A stretch of 64,000 nt of DNA. Origin: Schistosoma haematobium. Lineage: Eukaryota > Platyhelminthes > Trematoda > Strigeidida > Schistosomatidae. The stretch spans positions 87,740,569 to 87,804,568 of the forward strand of contig NC_067195.1 of NCBI RefSeq assembly GCF_000699445.3, given 5' to 3'. This document shows, piece by piece, positions 11,598 through 23,700 of this stretch; within the stretch, counting starts at the first letter, position 1; every line of letters starts with the position of its first letter. Made by a program: the position numbers and the translations under genes. The notes beneath the pieces are model-generated. The model saw only the letters and a list, made by a program, of their open reading frames with translations. It ran no database searches and was not told the DNA's origin.

Positions 11598-12105
11598 ATG
11601 GAAGAAAACACAAACAACTGCATGATCAATCTGTCAAAACAACCACTAACAAATACGGAAGAACACCTGCTCCAAAAGGGACTAAACTACAATACAAGCG
11701 ACGCCTCAAAACTGGAATTCTTCGCAGCACTAGAGTCATCACTCAAAACATCCGGGATCAGTGAAGAAATAGAACAGGAAATAAGGCAAACTATAGTACC
11801 GATAACTCAACTGGTGAAAGAAAACAACCAACTGACTCCACAAGAACAAAAGGCCTTGAAAGAACTCAGAAATAGAAAGGATATTGTCATAATACCAGCG
11901 GACAAAGGACGCACCACAGTTATCATGGACAAAGAAGAATACATCAACAAAGCCGAAGAACTACTCGAAGATAAGAGCACATACAAACTGATGGACACAA
12001 ATCCCGTCAAAAAATTAGACAACCAAATTTCAAAGATTTTAAACAAGCTAGTCAAAGCAGGAGAAATAACAAAACAAGACCAATGGAGAACGAAATCCAG
12101 TGGAC
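11598..12105 (+). pseudogene. Penelope-like reverse transcriptase, N-terminal fragment
   Basis: The ATG-initiated frame encodes about 169 residues before the element is interrupted; the frame runs on into LTR sequence to 12200. The segment LRNRKDIVIIPADKGRTTVI, followed by MDKEEYINKAEELLEDKSTY, is the conserved lead-in of Penelope-like RTs (ADKG..TVxMDxxxY...LLxDxxTY). The fingers/palm catalytic motifs and the GIY-YIG domain are missing, so it cannot be functional. The matching C-terminal half occurs separately at 57675-58128. Confidence 0.82.
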
Positions 12106-12400
12106 CAGTACGACTTATACAATCTTCGCACTGTGCCAAACCAATGACGTCCGACCGGTATGAGCAGCCTAGCGTTTTATTTGGTCCTATGTCTGCCTAG
12201 CCCGTCCACTTGAGTCCAGAAAACCAATACCAGCTTCCGATATGCGAATCGAATTATTTATTTTAGACATACTTGGTTTATATATCAAACAAACAAACCA
12301 CAACGCACCATAAAATAGGAAATAACATTTGTACACAATAAAGCCAAAACGTGACTGTGAACGTGGGAGGCAGAAGTCAATAAACTGAGACAATAACTCT
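12106..12400 (-). repeat. LTR fragment, related to the 44-46 kb element
   Basis: On the minus strand it follows the LTR at 44039-44599: 'tgcctcccacgttcacag', 'ttggctttattgtgtacaaa', 'gatatataaaccaagtatg', 'ttctggactcaagtgg' and 'gtgcgaagattgtataa'. Both LTR ends are missing. It disrupts Penelope copy P4. Confidence 0.8.
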
Positions 12401-12451
12401 AGTCTCTGTGTGAAGAAGTACCTTATAATATCTTTTTGGTTTCTTTCCAGT

Positions 12452-13353
12452 TAGTCAGCTACAATGTAGGAACAGGCACATATAAGCATCGGTCCAAATT
12501 GCCATACCTCATTAGCACAACAAGATGAACACCGAATTCATAGTAGTTAATTCAATGATGGTAATATATAAAAGAAAAATTGAATATAAGGGAGGAAGAA
12601 TTACTTTGTAGAGAGAAAGATATAAAGCAGTTTTAATCTCATGGTTTAAGAGAAGACAAAGAGTGTATACACCTACGCCATTGTGATCGATTCTGAACCA
12701 TGTCACCAAGAGTCTCCAACCATTGGTTACGATAGTCACGTGGACCCCAACCAAGTAGTCTGCATCTACCAACATGGCTCAGACTAGAAGTTAGTGTCTT
12801 CAAGCACTGATGCCACGTTTTGGTTTGGCCGCCCCTAATTCTCTTCCAACCATTCCTAACACCCGTTAGCAATGCACGACGTGGTAATCGGTGTTCAGGC
12901 ATACGTAACACGTGGCCCAACCATCTCAGTCGATGAAGATTCATAACCTCATCAACTGATTTACCATCATTCCCTAATACTCTGTGTCTAACCTCACTAT
13001 TACTTACCCGGTGATCCCAGCAGACGCCAGCAATATTTCTAAGGCATCTGTGGTCAAATACTAATAGCTTACGAGTGTCTTCTACTCTTAATGGCCATGT
13101 TTCGCTGCCGTAAAGTAAAACAGAACGGACTGTTACGCAGTATACTCGTCCTTTTATTGATAGACGGATATCTCGCCTTCACCATAGGTGACGTAAGTTG
13201 GCAAAAGCCAAACGAGCTTTACGAATCCGTGCTGAGATTTCGTGAGACGCCAACTCATTAGGACTTATCAGACTTCCAAGATAAGTGAAGTTGTCAACGC
13301 GTTCGACTACTTCACTCCCTATCCTTAATTCAGGTGTTGACGCAACAACTTGC
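12452..13353 (-). repeat. RTE family A LINE, 3' fragment
   Basis: Close to A1 (2083-5766) from the RT thumb through the C-terminal [14 protein letters not shown] region and the 3' UTR. The tail is at about 12452 ('ttagtcagctac' on the plus strand). The coding frame has a TGA directly after LRHLW near 13178, shared exactly with the copy at 61320-64000. The 5' side is truncated at 13353. Confidence 0.88.
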
Positions 13354-14033
13354 TTTGGTTTCTTTTGCCTAACGAGACTAAATAGTTAATGTCACGAATT
13401 TTCCATATCATCCGATTGGTCTTTTTCCTTCGCACATCATTTATCACATACTTTTAATGAATCACTTTGTTCATTCTTTCAAGTTTTGATCTACTAATGT
13501 TGAAACATCTATTCAAACTCTTAGTATCACTATCAGCATATCAGGCATCTTAATACTACCAATTTGTACTTATTATATTTGATTATGCAATCTATTCCAT
13601 TATTAACATTGATTAGTTTAATTTTGATATTCTTCATACAAATGAATAAATATTATTGTATTCTACAGTAAAGCCTGTTATTTGATGAAATATTATATTC
13701 TAATTTACAACATAGAGATATTTAATATTCTAATACTCACAGCATTTTTCCTGATGGCTACCCCATTTCACTGATAAATTCTTCTGCCGATGACTCATCT
13801 AAACGGTTTCGAGCCTCGATTGTTGCTGTTTGCGTAGTCGAGATACACGCTCCAAATTATGTTTATGTATTACTCATTAACAGATACATCATAATCTGAA
13901 ACTTTAGAAATTATAAGGCTATACTGTTTTCTCAACATGGACCACAGTACAGTAGAACGGATTATCGATTGGCCAATCGATATCGAAGACTTTTATAAAC
14001 ACTACATGAGAAAAACACTCTTTGCAAAATATA
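13354..14033. other. no gene recognised
   Basis: AT-rich sequence between a LINE fragment and a hammerhead remnant. I see no coding exon. Confidence 0.4.
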
Positions 14034-14105
14034 TGCAGGTACATCCAACTGACGAGTCCCAAATAGGATGAAACTCGCGTCCACTGCTAGCCACTGGTAT
14101 AAAGT
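14034..14105 (+). ncRNA. Smalpha-type hammerhead remnant
   Basis: Contains CTGACGA (14049-14055), stem II gtccCAAATAggat, GAAAC (14070-14074) and a GTC cleavage triplet (14079-14081), followed by 'cactgctagccac'. The spacing and loop match the schistosome Smalpha hammerhead. About 8 nt on the 3' side of stem I are missing and stem III has a mismatch, so cleavage is doubtful. Confidence 0.7.
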
Positions 14106-14618
14106 ACCAATCAGAAGTGACATAAAGGTCATGTACACTTCATTAGGGGTCAAAATGGGTCAAATTCCTAAGGATAGATTGGTATATATACATGGATGAG
14201 TAATTGTGCATTTTATTCGGTAGTCCAATACACTTTCTTGTTCACTCTAGTGTTCTCACTCAAGTAGTCATTCGGGGGCGGGAGATTAGTTCATAACATA
14301 CCGAGTATCAGTATCAAATTTCAGACACTATACGTCACAACAAACCTTATCTATCTTAGCTTCTAACAAATATGTAAAGTTTCATTAAATGTAATCACCA
14401 CAATAAACACATAAATCAAAGAAACTGGTTATTAGAAAATGGAACATTTATTTTACAGTTAAAAAGGGGAACGCTCTAAAAAAAAAAGAGAGAGAACAAC
14501 AATTCTCATAAAGGATTTCTATTTTATTCATAAAAGAAAAATGCCATTTGACTGAACAGTTTTCCTGTTCAATTATTCTATAAAATTATCTCAATTCACC
14601 AATAGTATGTTTCATCAA

Positions 14619-14720
14619 TCATAATAAAGTTAAACACCCAGGACATGAATGAATGGAATCATGTAGAACAGCATCACATGAATGACAGAATATAAATTTA
14701 CATTTAGGACATTGATATCC
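14619..14720 (-). CDS. GTF2H2: GTF2H2 terminal coding exon 11
   Basis: Encodes [29 protein letters not shown] and LTLL, then the stop TGA (14621-14619). This is the C-terminal RING-like zinc module of p44. The acceptor is TTAG. The protein ends only four residues after the last cysteine, shorter than the vertebrate tail. Confidence 0.95.
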   Translation of the reverse strand, partial: GYQCPKCKFIFCHSCDAVLHDSIHSCPGCLTLL

Positions 14721-17700
14721 CTAAGACAAAAGCAAATAAACAAATAAAGACAAATGATTTCATTTGATCAGGAAATAAACAAAAAAAACTTGATCACGCA
14801 AGTAATGATTGAGCCTGATAGTTATATGTCTGATATGGTGAGATAACATTGGTGAGATGACATTATTTAGTCTTTATGGTTGAGATCATGAGTTAATTGA
14901 AGCTAGACCACCACCATGTAAAACCTAGAGGCAGTGGATGGTCGTTTCGTTCTGTTGTGGGACTACTCAGCGGTGCGCATCCACAATCCCACCTCGCAAG
15001 GTTCGAACACAGGGCTTATCAGACTTATGATCTCAACCATTGAAATTATTATAATATCCACGAAAACACTTACGATATGAATCAACACATGCTCACTAGT
15101 GACTGCTTTCAAGAGGTATTTCCTGGAGTTCTAGTGAGAAGCAGTGACCAGTGGAGTTCAACCGGGTCAGTTGTGAGATAGTAACTAACTGATGACAATG
15201 GTAAATGTGTCGCTCAATTTTGTGGATTAGTTGAAGTTAGACATTAACACCATTGGATGCCGGCTCAGTGGTCTTGAGGTTAAGCGCTCGCACGCAAGGC
15301 GGGACCGTGGATACGCATTGCTGAGGTGTCCCACATTAGGACGAAACGGCCGTCCAGTGCTCCCATGCTTTCCATAGTGGTGGTCTAGCTTCAATTGACT
15401 CATGATCTCAACTATTGAAATCACTATAATATCCACAAAAACCTTTCTGACATTACTTAGGTTAATACTTTTGTATCAATTAATTATGAATTTTGGTCAG
15501 GGTGACAGCATGACGATTAGGTCCCCTGTATCAATTCAAGTGAATTGTATTTACTGTGTATGTTTTATTAAAGTGATTTCATGTGTTTCCACCTATATGA
15601 TATAACTGTGCGTAAAAATTATATTATGAAGGATTGTATTTTGGTCTAATGAGTATTTGATTTTGGGAATTGTTTTGAGAGGTTTTAGAGGAGTCAACAG
15701 ATCATGATTGTATCAATCTTTCGTATTGTCACTATACATAGTGAAAATTGTATAGGTTGTCGTTTCACAGTATAAGCAGTAGAATTCAGGAATTGTGATG
15801 TTCCCGTATTTTTAATGTATAAGCATTAAGACTGCAAACTTAATAGATTCAATACGCACATAACAGCGACGACTCACCAACAATGGCAGTTGGCCATCCG
15901 TGTCCAACAGAGGCGATGTGAATAAAACACAATCGACCACCCAGTTACAATAGTGCCTTCGGAGTTAATCCTTCAAATATAAGTGTCTCAATACTCATTA
16001 GTTAGTGAGTGTACTTACACACCAAATTGCAAGCCTACAATCACTTAACGTTTTAAAAAACCTTTTATTCATGTTAAGTGTTATTTTGTAAATGATTATA
16101 TCACTAAGTTAAGTGAAAGGTTCGATCATGTGAATTCACATATACAGCTAGTATTGTCGTCTGTATAAATTTATTTTTTATTTCTATAGTGATGATGTTG
16201 GAACCACTAAATAAGCAATTTCGGGGTTAGATACAAGGTACTAGAGACTGAATCTTTATCCACTGTAGTTGTTATTCACATGTATCACGTATGACCAGCC
16301 ACCATCTACCTAGACAACAAGATGTGTGCTGGTGTAGCAGTACTCTGGGAAAAAGTCAGGGGTGGAGGATACAAGACGTGATATCAGTCCATGAAATTGC
16401 TGACAGTTAGAATGAGCCGTGCTGGTAGGTGTAGATAACTTGGTAACTAATAAATGAAGACAGTGGGTGATATGGCTCAAAACCAATGGCAATGGAACAG
16501 ATTTATTCATACATGTCTTAAAACAATTAATACTTTTGATTCAGTGAATTTATTTTTCTTCTCCATCCATATTATCTACGCCTGTTTTTCTATACTGCTA
16601 ATGATAATTTTAGATTTATCTTGCTGATTCCATCTCACTTTGCTGATATATTGTGATAGCTAGAACCAATGTAGCTACGTAAATGTACGTCAACTGAAGA
16701 AAGCACCAACCGCCTGTTTCACTCTAGTTTCGGATTCCTTGATAATGAACACAAACAGCTACAAAGAATGAAGCCTATAGTTAGTTACATTGTGCATAAA
16801 TAGTCATGTGGTTTTCGAGTTCGTTACACACTTAATACAGTAATTCGATCAATGAAATGAAACCAAGAAAACTTTCACTAACTTAAACTATAGTATAAGA
16901 AAGACAATATTTGTTTGTGTAATATTAGATGCGTCGAAGAAGTGTCTAAACCATGCCATGTTTTTATGGTAGCACGTAATGCTTTATCCACTTTGCGAAC
17001 AAGATTACACATACATAATTGTGCTTTTGCCAGATTTCCGAACCAACAGAATCGTTCAAGGACAACTTACTTTGTATGGCTAAACCGTACGTATTATTTA
17101 TTAACAGGAGAAATATGTAATCTGTCCATTAATACCAACCACTAGCTTTACAACATTCAGGGTACATCAAAATATTCTAAATTTGTAGTAATACACTTGT
17201 CATGTATTAGTATGCATTATTCCAAACGTTCATAGAAGTTGTTAAAAGTCAAACTTTTCATTTGCCTCGTCAGGTTTCACTTTCAGATTACGAATTCTAG
17301 GCTAGCATTTTGATAGAATTGTAAACCAAAAGCTTGTGAGCAACCATTGTTGCATGTACAAACATATTTTCGCTTATTCACTGGATATCATGAGAACTTA
17401 GGAAGAAACTACACTCATCGATTAATAACAACTGGGAAAACATATGCTATCAAGGTCAGACTGACTCAATGGGATAAACGTTTAGTTCATAGTCATTAAG
17501 TGCAATCGCTCGGTTCATGATATATTTATTGAACAAACTACATATTAACCAATACAGTTAATTCATTCATAACTCACAGGAATTTTCAACGGTATCATTA
17601 CATTACAACCAAAGCAAACACGTGGTTGATGATCAGTAGTACAATCTGTTGAATCAATAGTTTCTTTTGATTTTTCTTGATTATCTAATGATGTTTCACT

Positions 17701-20700
17701 AAAACTATCATAACCATTTACTGGTTCAAATAAATCTAATGGAAATAAATGATGATAAGCACGAGCAAGATGAGGTGCAGCCACTAATGTTAATCCACAA
17801 ACATTACATTCAACTGGTAATTCACAATATGCAGCATGACATCTTGGACATGCATAATGTGGATTAGTTGTAGTATCAGTTTTATCATTTGTTGATTTAT
17901 TTGATAAATGACTAAAAGAGAAAAAAGTATTTCATTATTTAATCATTTGATTAATACGAAGAAAACTATCGTATCATAAATTTGTAGTTACTTTAAGAAA
18001 TCATCATAAACAATAAGGATAATGAATGAAGAGCTATCTTTTTGATTTCAGAGTTTATAATACTGTACCTATTATACTGTCTAGATATTTAAATATTTTC
18101 CCTATTTTTAAGTTATTTAAAATACCTTACAATCTATCATCATCATACAACAATGTAAAACTTAAGCGAAAACTCAAAAAGGATTGGATGTCAGATCTGT
18201 CCCCAAATGACCCGGTATGGCCGAGAGTGGGAAGAGTCAGCTCCCCCACTCCAAATGCTCTCACAAGACCACGTGCATACAACCACTGACAAGGAAGTCC
18301 TACTCACTGCCTTCTCGCGGTATTACTGTTGTTTACGAAATTGAGAAGACGGAAAGCGAATGTCCAACACTTTGACGGGGTTGGTGGACATGGAGAGTCC
18401 ACCTAGGGGAGTTGGAAAACCCTGATTCAAAACCAATGCTCCATATGGGCTCCAGTATCCTGAGTGAACAAATGGTGTATGAGCCAATCGTTGGTCACTG
18501 GTTACCATAGGACTGCATCTCCTTACGATTCTCCACTACCTTGTGGATCAGACCTTCAGGTCGAAGGCTCCAGGTGTGGCCCCGTAAGTAAACCACCTGC
18601 TTCTGTTTAGGCACCCGGGCAGTATCACAGCCCTCACATAAATCTAATAAGATTTGTGTGTTGCATATGTATTTGGTGCCTTCTTGCACCAATATCTATG
18701 TGTTTAAATAAATAAATGATATATGGTGATAATTGTTGTAGATTGTTTACTGTATATTATACTAAGGTTCAAACAATCGATTATTAAGTTTTTGATTAAG
18801 ATCATAAACCGATTAATGTTACACTATCATTGAAAACCTGGAAGCACTGGACGGTCGTTTCATTTTATTGTGGGACTGCTCACCAGTGCACATCCATGAT
18901 CCCGCTCGCCGGATTCAAACCCAGAGCCTTCAGTCTCGCGCGCGAACACTTAACCACTAGACCACTGAGTCTGTTATAGGGGTATTATACTTTGGAAAAG
19001 TAGCTAGCAGAGAAATTCATCATAGATATTTCGCTCATAGTTGAACTCATTAATAAAACGTATGATTCAGATGTTCATTAAAAATGAGAAACATCTTAGG
19101 TTCAAACTACAAGTCACACTAATACACAACATTATAAGGTATCATTCAGAGATTGAGAATAGTTTAATGAATCTACAACTAAGTTCATTTTCAAACGTAT
19201 GAGATGATGATAGTACGTATGAGAAAAATTACAATTCAGTCAGCTGATCAATCGAATTTCATTGTGAATCATAAATCATCTAATAAATTAATAGAAAACA
19301 ATTAATATCGGTTAACACTTACCACATACAACGTTTAACAGCGAAACGATCAAGATCAAAAGTTTCAGAATGTGGGAAGCCTAAATTAATAATAAACAAA
19401 ACAAAGTATAATACAGAATGAATGTGTATTATTTTTTCATTATCAAAATTGCTGGATTATTAAACTATTAATATACATATATACAAAACTCCACCTGGAG
19501 TCCCTCCGGGGGCTACTGCCGGTCCCAAGCCCGAGTAAAGAAGGAGGGTTGAGCATGAGGTTAGCGTCCCCATCCCGTAGAAAACTAACTCGCTAAAAAA
19601 ACGCTAACTAGAAAAAACTATTCAAACCATTTTAACTCTGCCCAGGGACTCAGAAGGTCTTCATTTAGAAGAATTATGACGCCTCATGATGAAAGCCGAA
19701 TTCCTTCGGAAGTTACGAGGCCGATGCTCGTTCTGACAACCAGAGCAACCATTTATTTAGGTACATGGAACGTTCGTACAATGTGGGAGACCGGGAGAGC
19801 CTTCCAAATTGCTGCAGAAATGAGAAGATACAACCTAGAGTTACTTGGGATCAGTGAAACACATTGGACACAAGTTGGACAACAACGACTAACTACAGGA
19901 GAGCTCCTGTTATACTCCGGCTATGAAGATGAAAATGCACCACATACACAAGGAGTTGCGTTGATGCTGTCCAAACAAGCATATTATGCACTTATAGGAT
20001 GGGAATCTCATGGACCAAAGATCATCAAAGCCTCCTTCAAAACAAAGAATGAGGGCATTTCTATGAACATCATCCAATGCTATGTGCCTACCAACTACTA
20101 CAATGAAGACGCTAAAGATCAATTCTACGATAGGCTACAGTCAATCATCGAGAAGTGCCCAACAAAGGACCTGACTATTCTGATGGGAGATTTCAATGCC
20201 AAGGTTGGAACGGACAACACTGGGTATGAAGACATCATGGGACGACACGGACTGGGAGAAAGGAACGAAAATTGTGAGAGATTTGCAAATCTATGTGCCT
20301 TCAATAAACTGGTCATAGGCTGCACCATATTCCCACATAAACGAGTACACAAAACCACGTGGACTTCACCGGATCACTACACACAAAACCAAATCGACCA
20401 TATCTGCATCAACAAAACGTTCAGGAGGACGATGGAAGACGTGAGAACCAAGAGAGGAGCTGATATAGCATCAGATCATCACTTGCTGGTCGCCAAGATG
20501 AAATTGAAACTCAAGAAGCACTGGACAATGGGGCGGACAACATCAAAAAAGTTCAATACAGCATTTCTTCAGGATACTAAAAAACTCAACAAATTCAAGA
20601 TAGTCCTCAGCAATAAGTTCCAGGCCTTTCTTGATCTACTCAATGGAGAAGGAACTACTCTGGAGAGAAACAGGAAGGGGATCAAAGAGGCAATCACTTC

Positions 20701-23700
20701 AACATGTCATGAGGTCCTGGGCCACAAGAAGCACCATCAAAAGGAATGGATCACTGTTGATACACTGGATAAGAGTCAAGAAAGGAGGAACAAGAAGGCA
20801 GCAATCAATACCAGTCGAACAAGAGCAGAAAAAGCCAAGGCACAAGCTGAATACACAGAAGTAAACAAACAAGTGAAAAGGAGCATCAGAACCGACAAAC
20901 GTAAATATGTGGAAGATTTAGCAACCAGAACGACCAGTGAAAAGCAAGGAAGGCGAGTAATCACCAACATTGAAGAGCAACAAAACAGGTGGGTAGAACA
21001 CTTCAAAGAACTCTCGAACCGACCAGCCCCACTGAACCCACCCAACATAGAAGCAGCACCCACGGACCTCCCAACCGATGTTCGCCCACCAACATTTGAA
21101 GAGATAAGCATGTCCATCAGACAAATCAAGAGTGGCAAAGCAGCGAGACCGGACAACAATTAATTGAATGGAATTCATCACTCTACATCAACTTCATTGA
21201 CTACGAAAAGGCATTTGATGGCGTGGACAGAAAAACACTATGGAAACTTCTTCGACACTACGGCGTGACTCAGAAGATAGTCAATATCATACGGAATTCC
21301 TATGATGGATTAAAGTGCAAAATTGTGCATGGAGGACAGTTGACAAACTCGTTCGAGGTGAAGACCGGTGTTAGACAAGGTTGCTTACTCTCACCCTTTA
21401 TCTTTCTCCTGGTGATCGACTGGATCATGAAGACGTCAACATCTGAAGGGAAGCACGGGATACAATGGACATCTAGGATGCAGTTGGACGATCTAGACTT
21501 CGCAGATGATCTGGCCCTTCTATCCCAAACGCAACAACAAATGCAGGAGAAGACAAACAGTGTGGCAGCAGCCTCAGCAGCAGTAGGTCTCAATATACAC
21601 AAAGGGAAAAGCAAGCACCAATCCAATCAAAATTGACGGAGAAGATTTGGAAGATGTAAAAACCTTTACATATCTGGGCAGCATCATTGATGAACAGGGT
21701 GGGTCTGATGAAGATGTGAAGGCGCGGATCAGCAAAGCAAGAGAAGCATATTTACAACTGAGGAACATCTGGAATTCAAAGCAACTGTCAACCAACACCA
21801 AGGTCCGGATTTTCAATACAAATGTCAAGACAGTTCTACTGTATGGGGTGGAAACCTAGAGAACTACGAAATCCATCATCCAGAAAATACAGGTGTTTAT
21901 TAACAGTTGTCTACACAAAATACTTCAGATCCGTTGGCCGGACACTATTAGCAACAACGTACTATGGGAGAGAACAAACCAGATTCCAGCGGAGGAAGAA
22001 ATTAGGAAGAAGCGCTGGAAGTGGATACGACACACATTGAGGAAAGCACCCAACTGCGTCACAAGACAAGCCCTCACATGGAATCCTCAAGGCCAAAGGA
22101 AAAGAGGGAGACCAAAGAACACATTACGCCGGGAAATGGAAATAGACATGAGAAAAATGAACAAGAGTTGGATGGAACTAGAAAAGAAGGCCCAGAACAG
22201 AGTGGGTTGGAGAATGCTGGTCTGCGGCCTATGCTCCATTAGGAGTAACGGGCGTAAGTAAGTAAGATATATACAAGATTAAATATAAGCTCAATCAACG
22301 TATGAATTTAGAATACCTAAATGACATAGTTCTGATTGATGAAGATGCTGATGAAATGTAGAGTCTTTTAGTTTTTGATGGAGTTTCGTTCTCTGAGCTG
22401 GATGGTTTGGTCGTGGAGTTTTCATCGTCCTTCTGAACGATATCATCAGCACAAGCTTCGGATAGATACACAGAAGTCTATCCGAAGTCTGTGCTGATGA
22501 TGTCGTTCAGCAAAACGATGAAAGCTCCACGACCGAACCACCCAGCTCAGAGAACAAAACTCCATCAAAATCATCCACCTGAGCTACAAATCTTCACCAT
22601 CTCAGAGTCTTTTAGTATTTGAATCTCTACGGCGGAAGGAATATATTATACACATAGTCTTTGATGATAAATACTAAGATCTATGAAATTTAACTTTTCA
22701 GTTGATTTATAACACCACAGTATAGATCTGCAAAAAAAATTACTGCTGCTATGAATGGATACACACTTGATTAATGAATTGGACATAATACATTTTTTTT
22801 TAAAATCTACCTCACTCCTTTAAATTCATGAGGCGAAGTATGGTGGATGTAATGGCACTGTTAACCATTAACCCATTTATTAATATTAAAGATTTTAACT
22901 CAAAACCTTATACAAAATACGTGATACTTGTTCAGAATAATGATGAGTTATATCATCAACATAACTATGATATAATTGTTTTATCTAATTAGGTATACAT
23001 ACATAGAAACCATTTTTACATAAAAGTATCTCTTCATTTCTGCAGTAATTTGGAGGACTCTTCCGGTCTCCCACATTGTACAAGCATTCCATGTACCTAA
23101 ATTATTGATTACTCTGGTTGTCAGAAAGGGTATCAGCCTCGTGACTTCCGAAGGAACTCGACTTTCATCATAAGACGTCATAACTCTTCTAAATGAAGAC
23201 CTTCTAACTCCCAGAGTAGATTTTAAATGGTTCGAATTACATTTCCTAGTTAACACTAACTTCATGCCCAACCCTCCACTTTTACCCGGGCTTGGCACTG
23301 ACAGTAACCCCAGAAAGGCTCTAGGCAGGGTTGTACATAAAAATACTTTGATGTAAATTACTTCCTACAAACAAGATTTCTGTGATGACAATAAAAGGTG
23401 TTCTGGACTCAACTGGCTGGGCGAGACAGGAAGCAGGATCGATAAGTACTCTAGACTGCTCGTACTTGTTTTATGCGTCATTGGTTCGGTCGATAATTCA
23501 TTGTTGTCTAATTGGCGGTATCATAACTTTATACATTAACAGGGCACACAGGCCACAAGTTATAACACTTTTAAAGTAGCATACAACATGAACTAACGTA
23601 AACTCAACATCCATTGGCCAGATATCATCAGTAACAACCTTTTCTGGGAGAGAACAAACCAACTTCCAGCTGAAGAAGAAATTAGGAAAAGATGATGGAA

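Larger units (their letters stand above)
11452..12105 (+). mobile_element. Penelope-like element fragment P4 (5' part)
   Basis: The left terminal segment (11452-11545) is the inverted form of the Penelope 3' end found at 58225-58330. It is followed by a short leader and an RT N-terminal ORF. The copy is cut off at about 12105, where a minus-strand LTR fragment begins. Confidence 0.8.
19487..22266 (+). mobile_element. RTE-clade LINE, family B copy B1, with TSD
   Basis: A 2.78-kb element in GTF2H2 intron 8. The 10-bp TSD atatatacaa lies at 19477-19486 and 22267-22276. It has a leader of about 190 bp ('actccacctggagtccctcc'), an endonuclease ORF, a deleted RT core, a frameshifted RT remainder and a 3' (GTAA)n tail. 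Endonuclease motifs resemble those of schistosome SR2-type RTEs, from memory. The flanks are intact but the coding is defective. Confidence 0.92.
22373..22603 (+). mobile_element. palindromic Penelope-derived mini-element P2, with TSD
   Basis: A 231-bp insertion flanked by the 13-bp TSD agagtcttttagt (22360-22372 and 22604-22616). The left arm (22373-22467) and right arm (22476-22571) are inverted copies of the Penelope 3' end, reaching almost to the centre ('cttcggatag' against 'ctatccgaag'). The 3' end, 'cttcaccatctc', is the same terminus as in 57639-58345. It has no protein-coding part. Confidence 0.85.
22303..22660 (+). repeat. RTE family A fragment hosting mini-element P2
   Basis: The left part (22303-22372, 'tagaatacctaaatgacatagtt...gatgaagatgctgatgaaatg') matches the YADD region of family A. 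The right part resumes at 22604 after the P2 insertion. Short and decayed. Confidence 0.65.

Noticed and set aside
12187..12393. 68-codon minus-strand frame as a gene
   Set aside because: It lies wholly within an LTR fragment colinear with 44039-44599.
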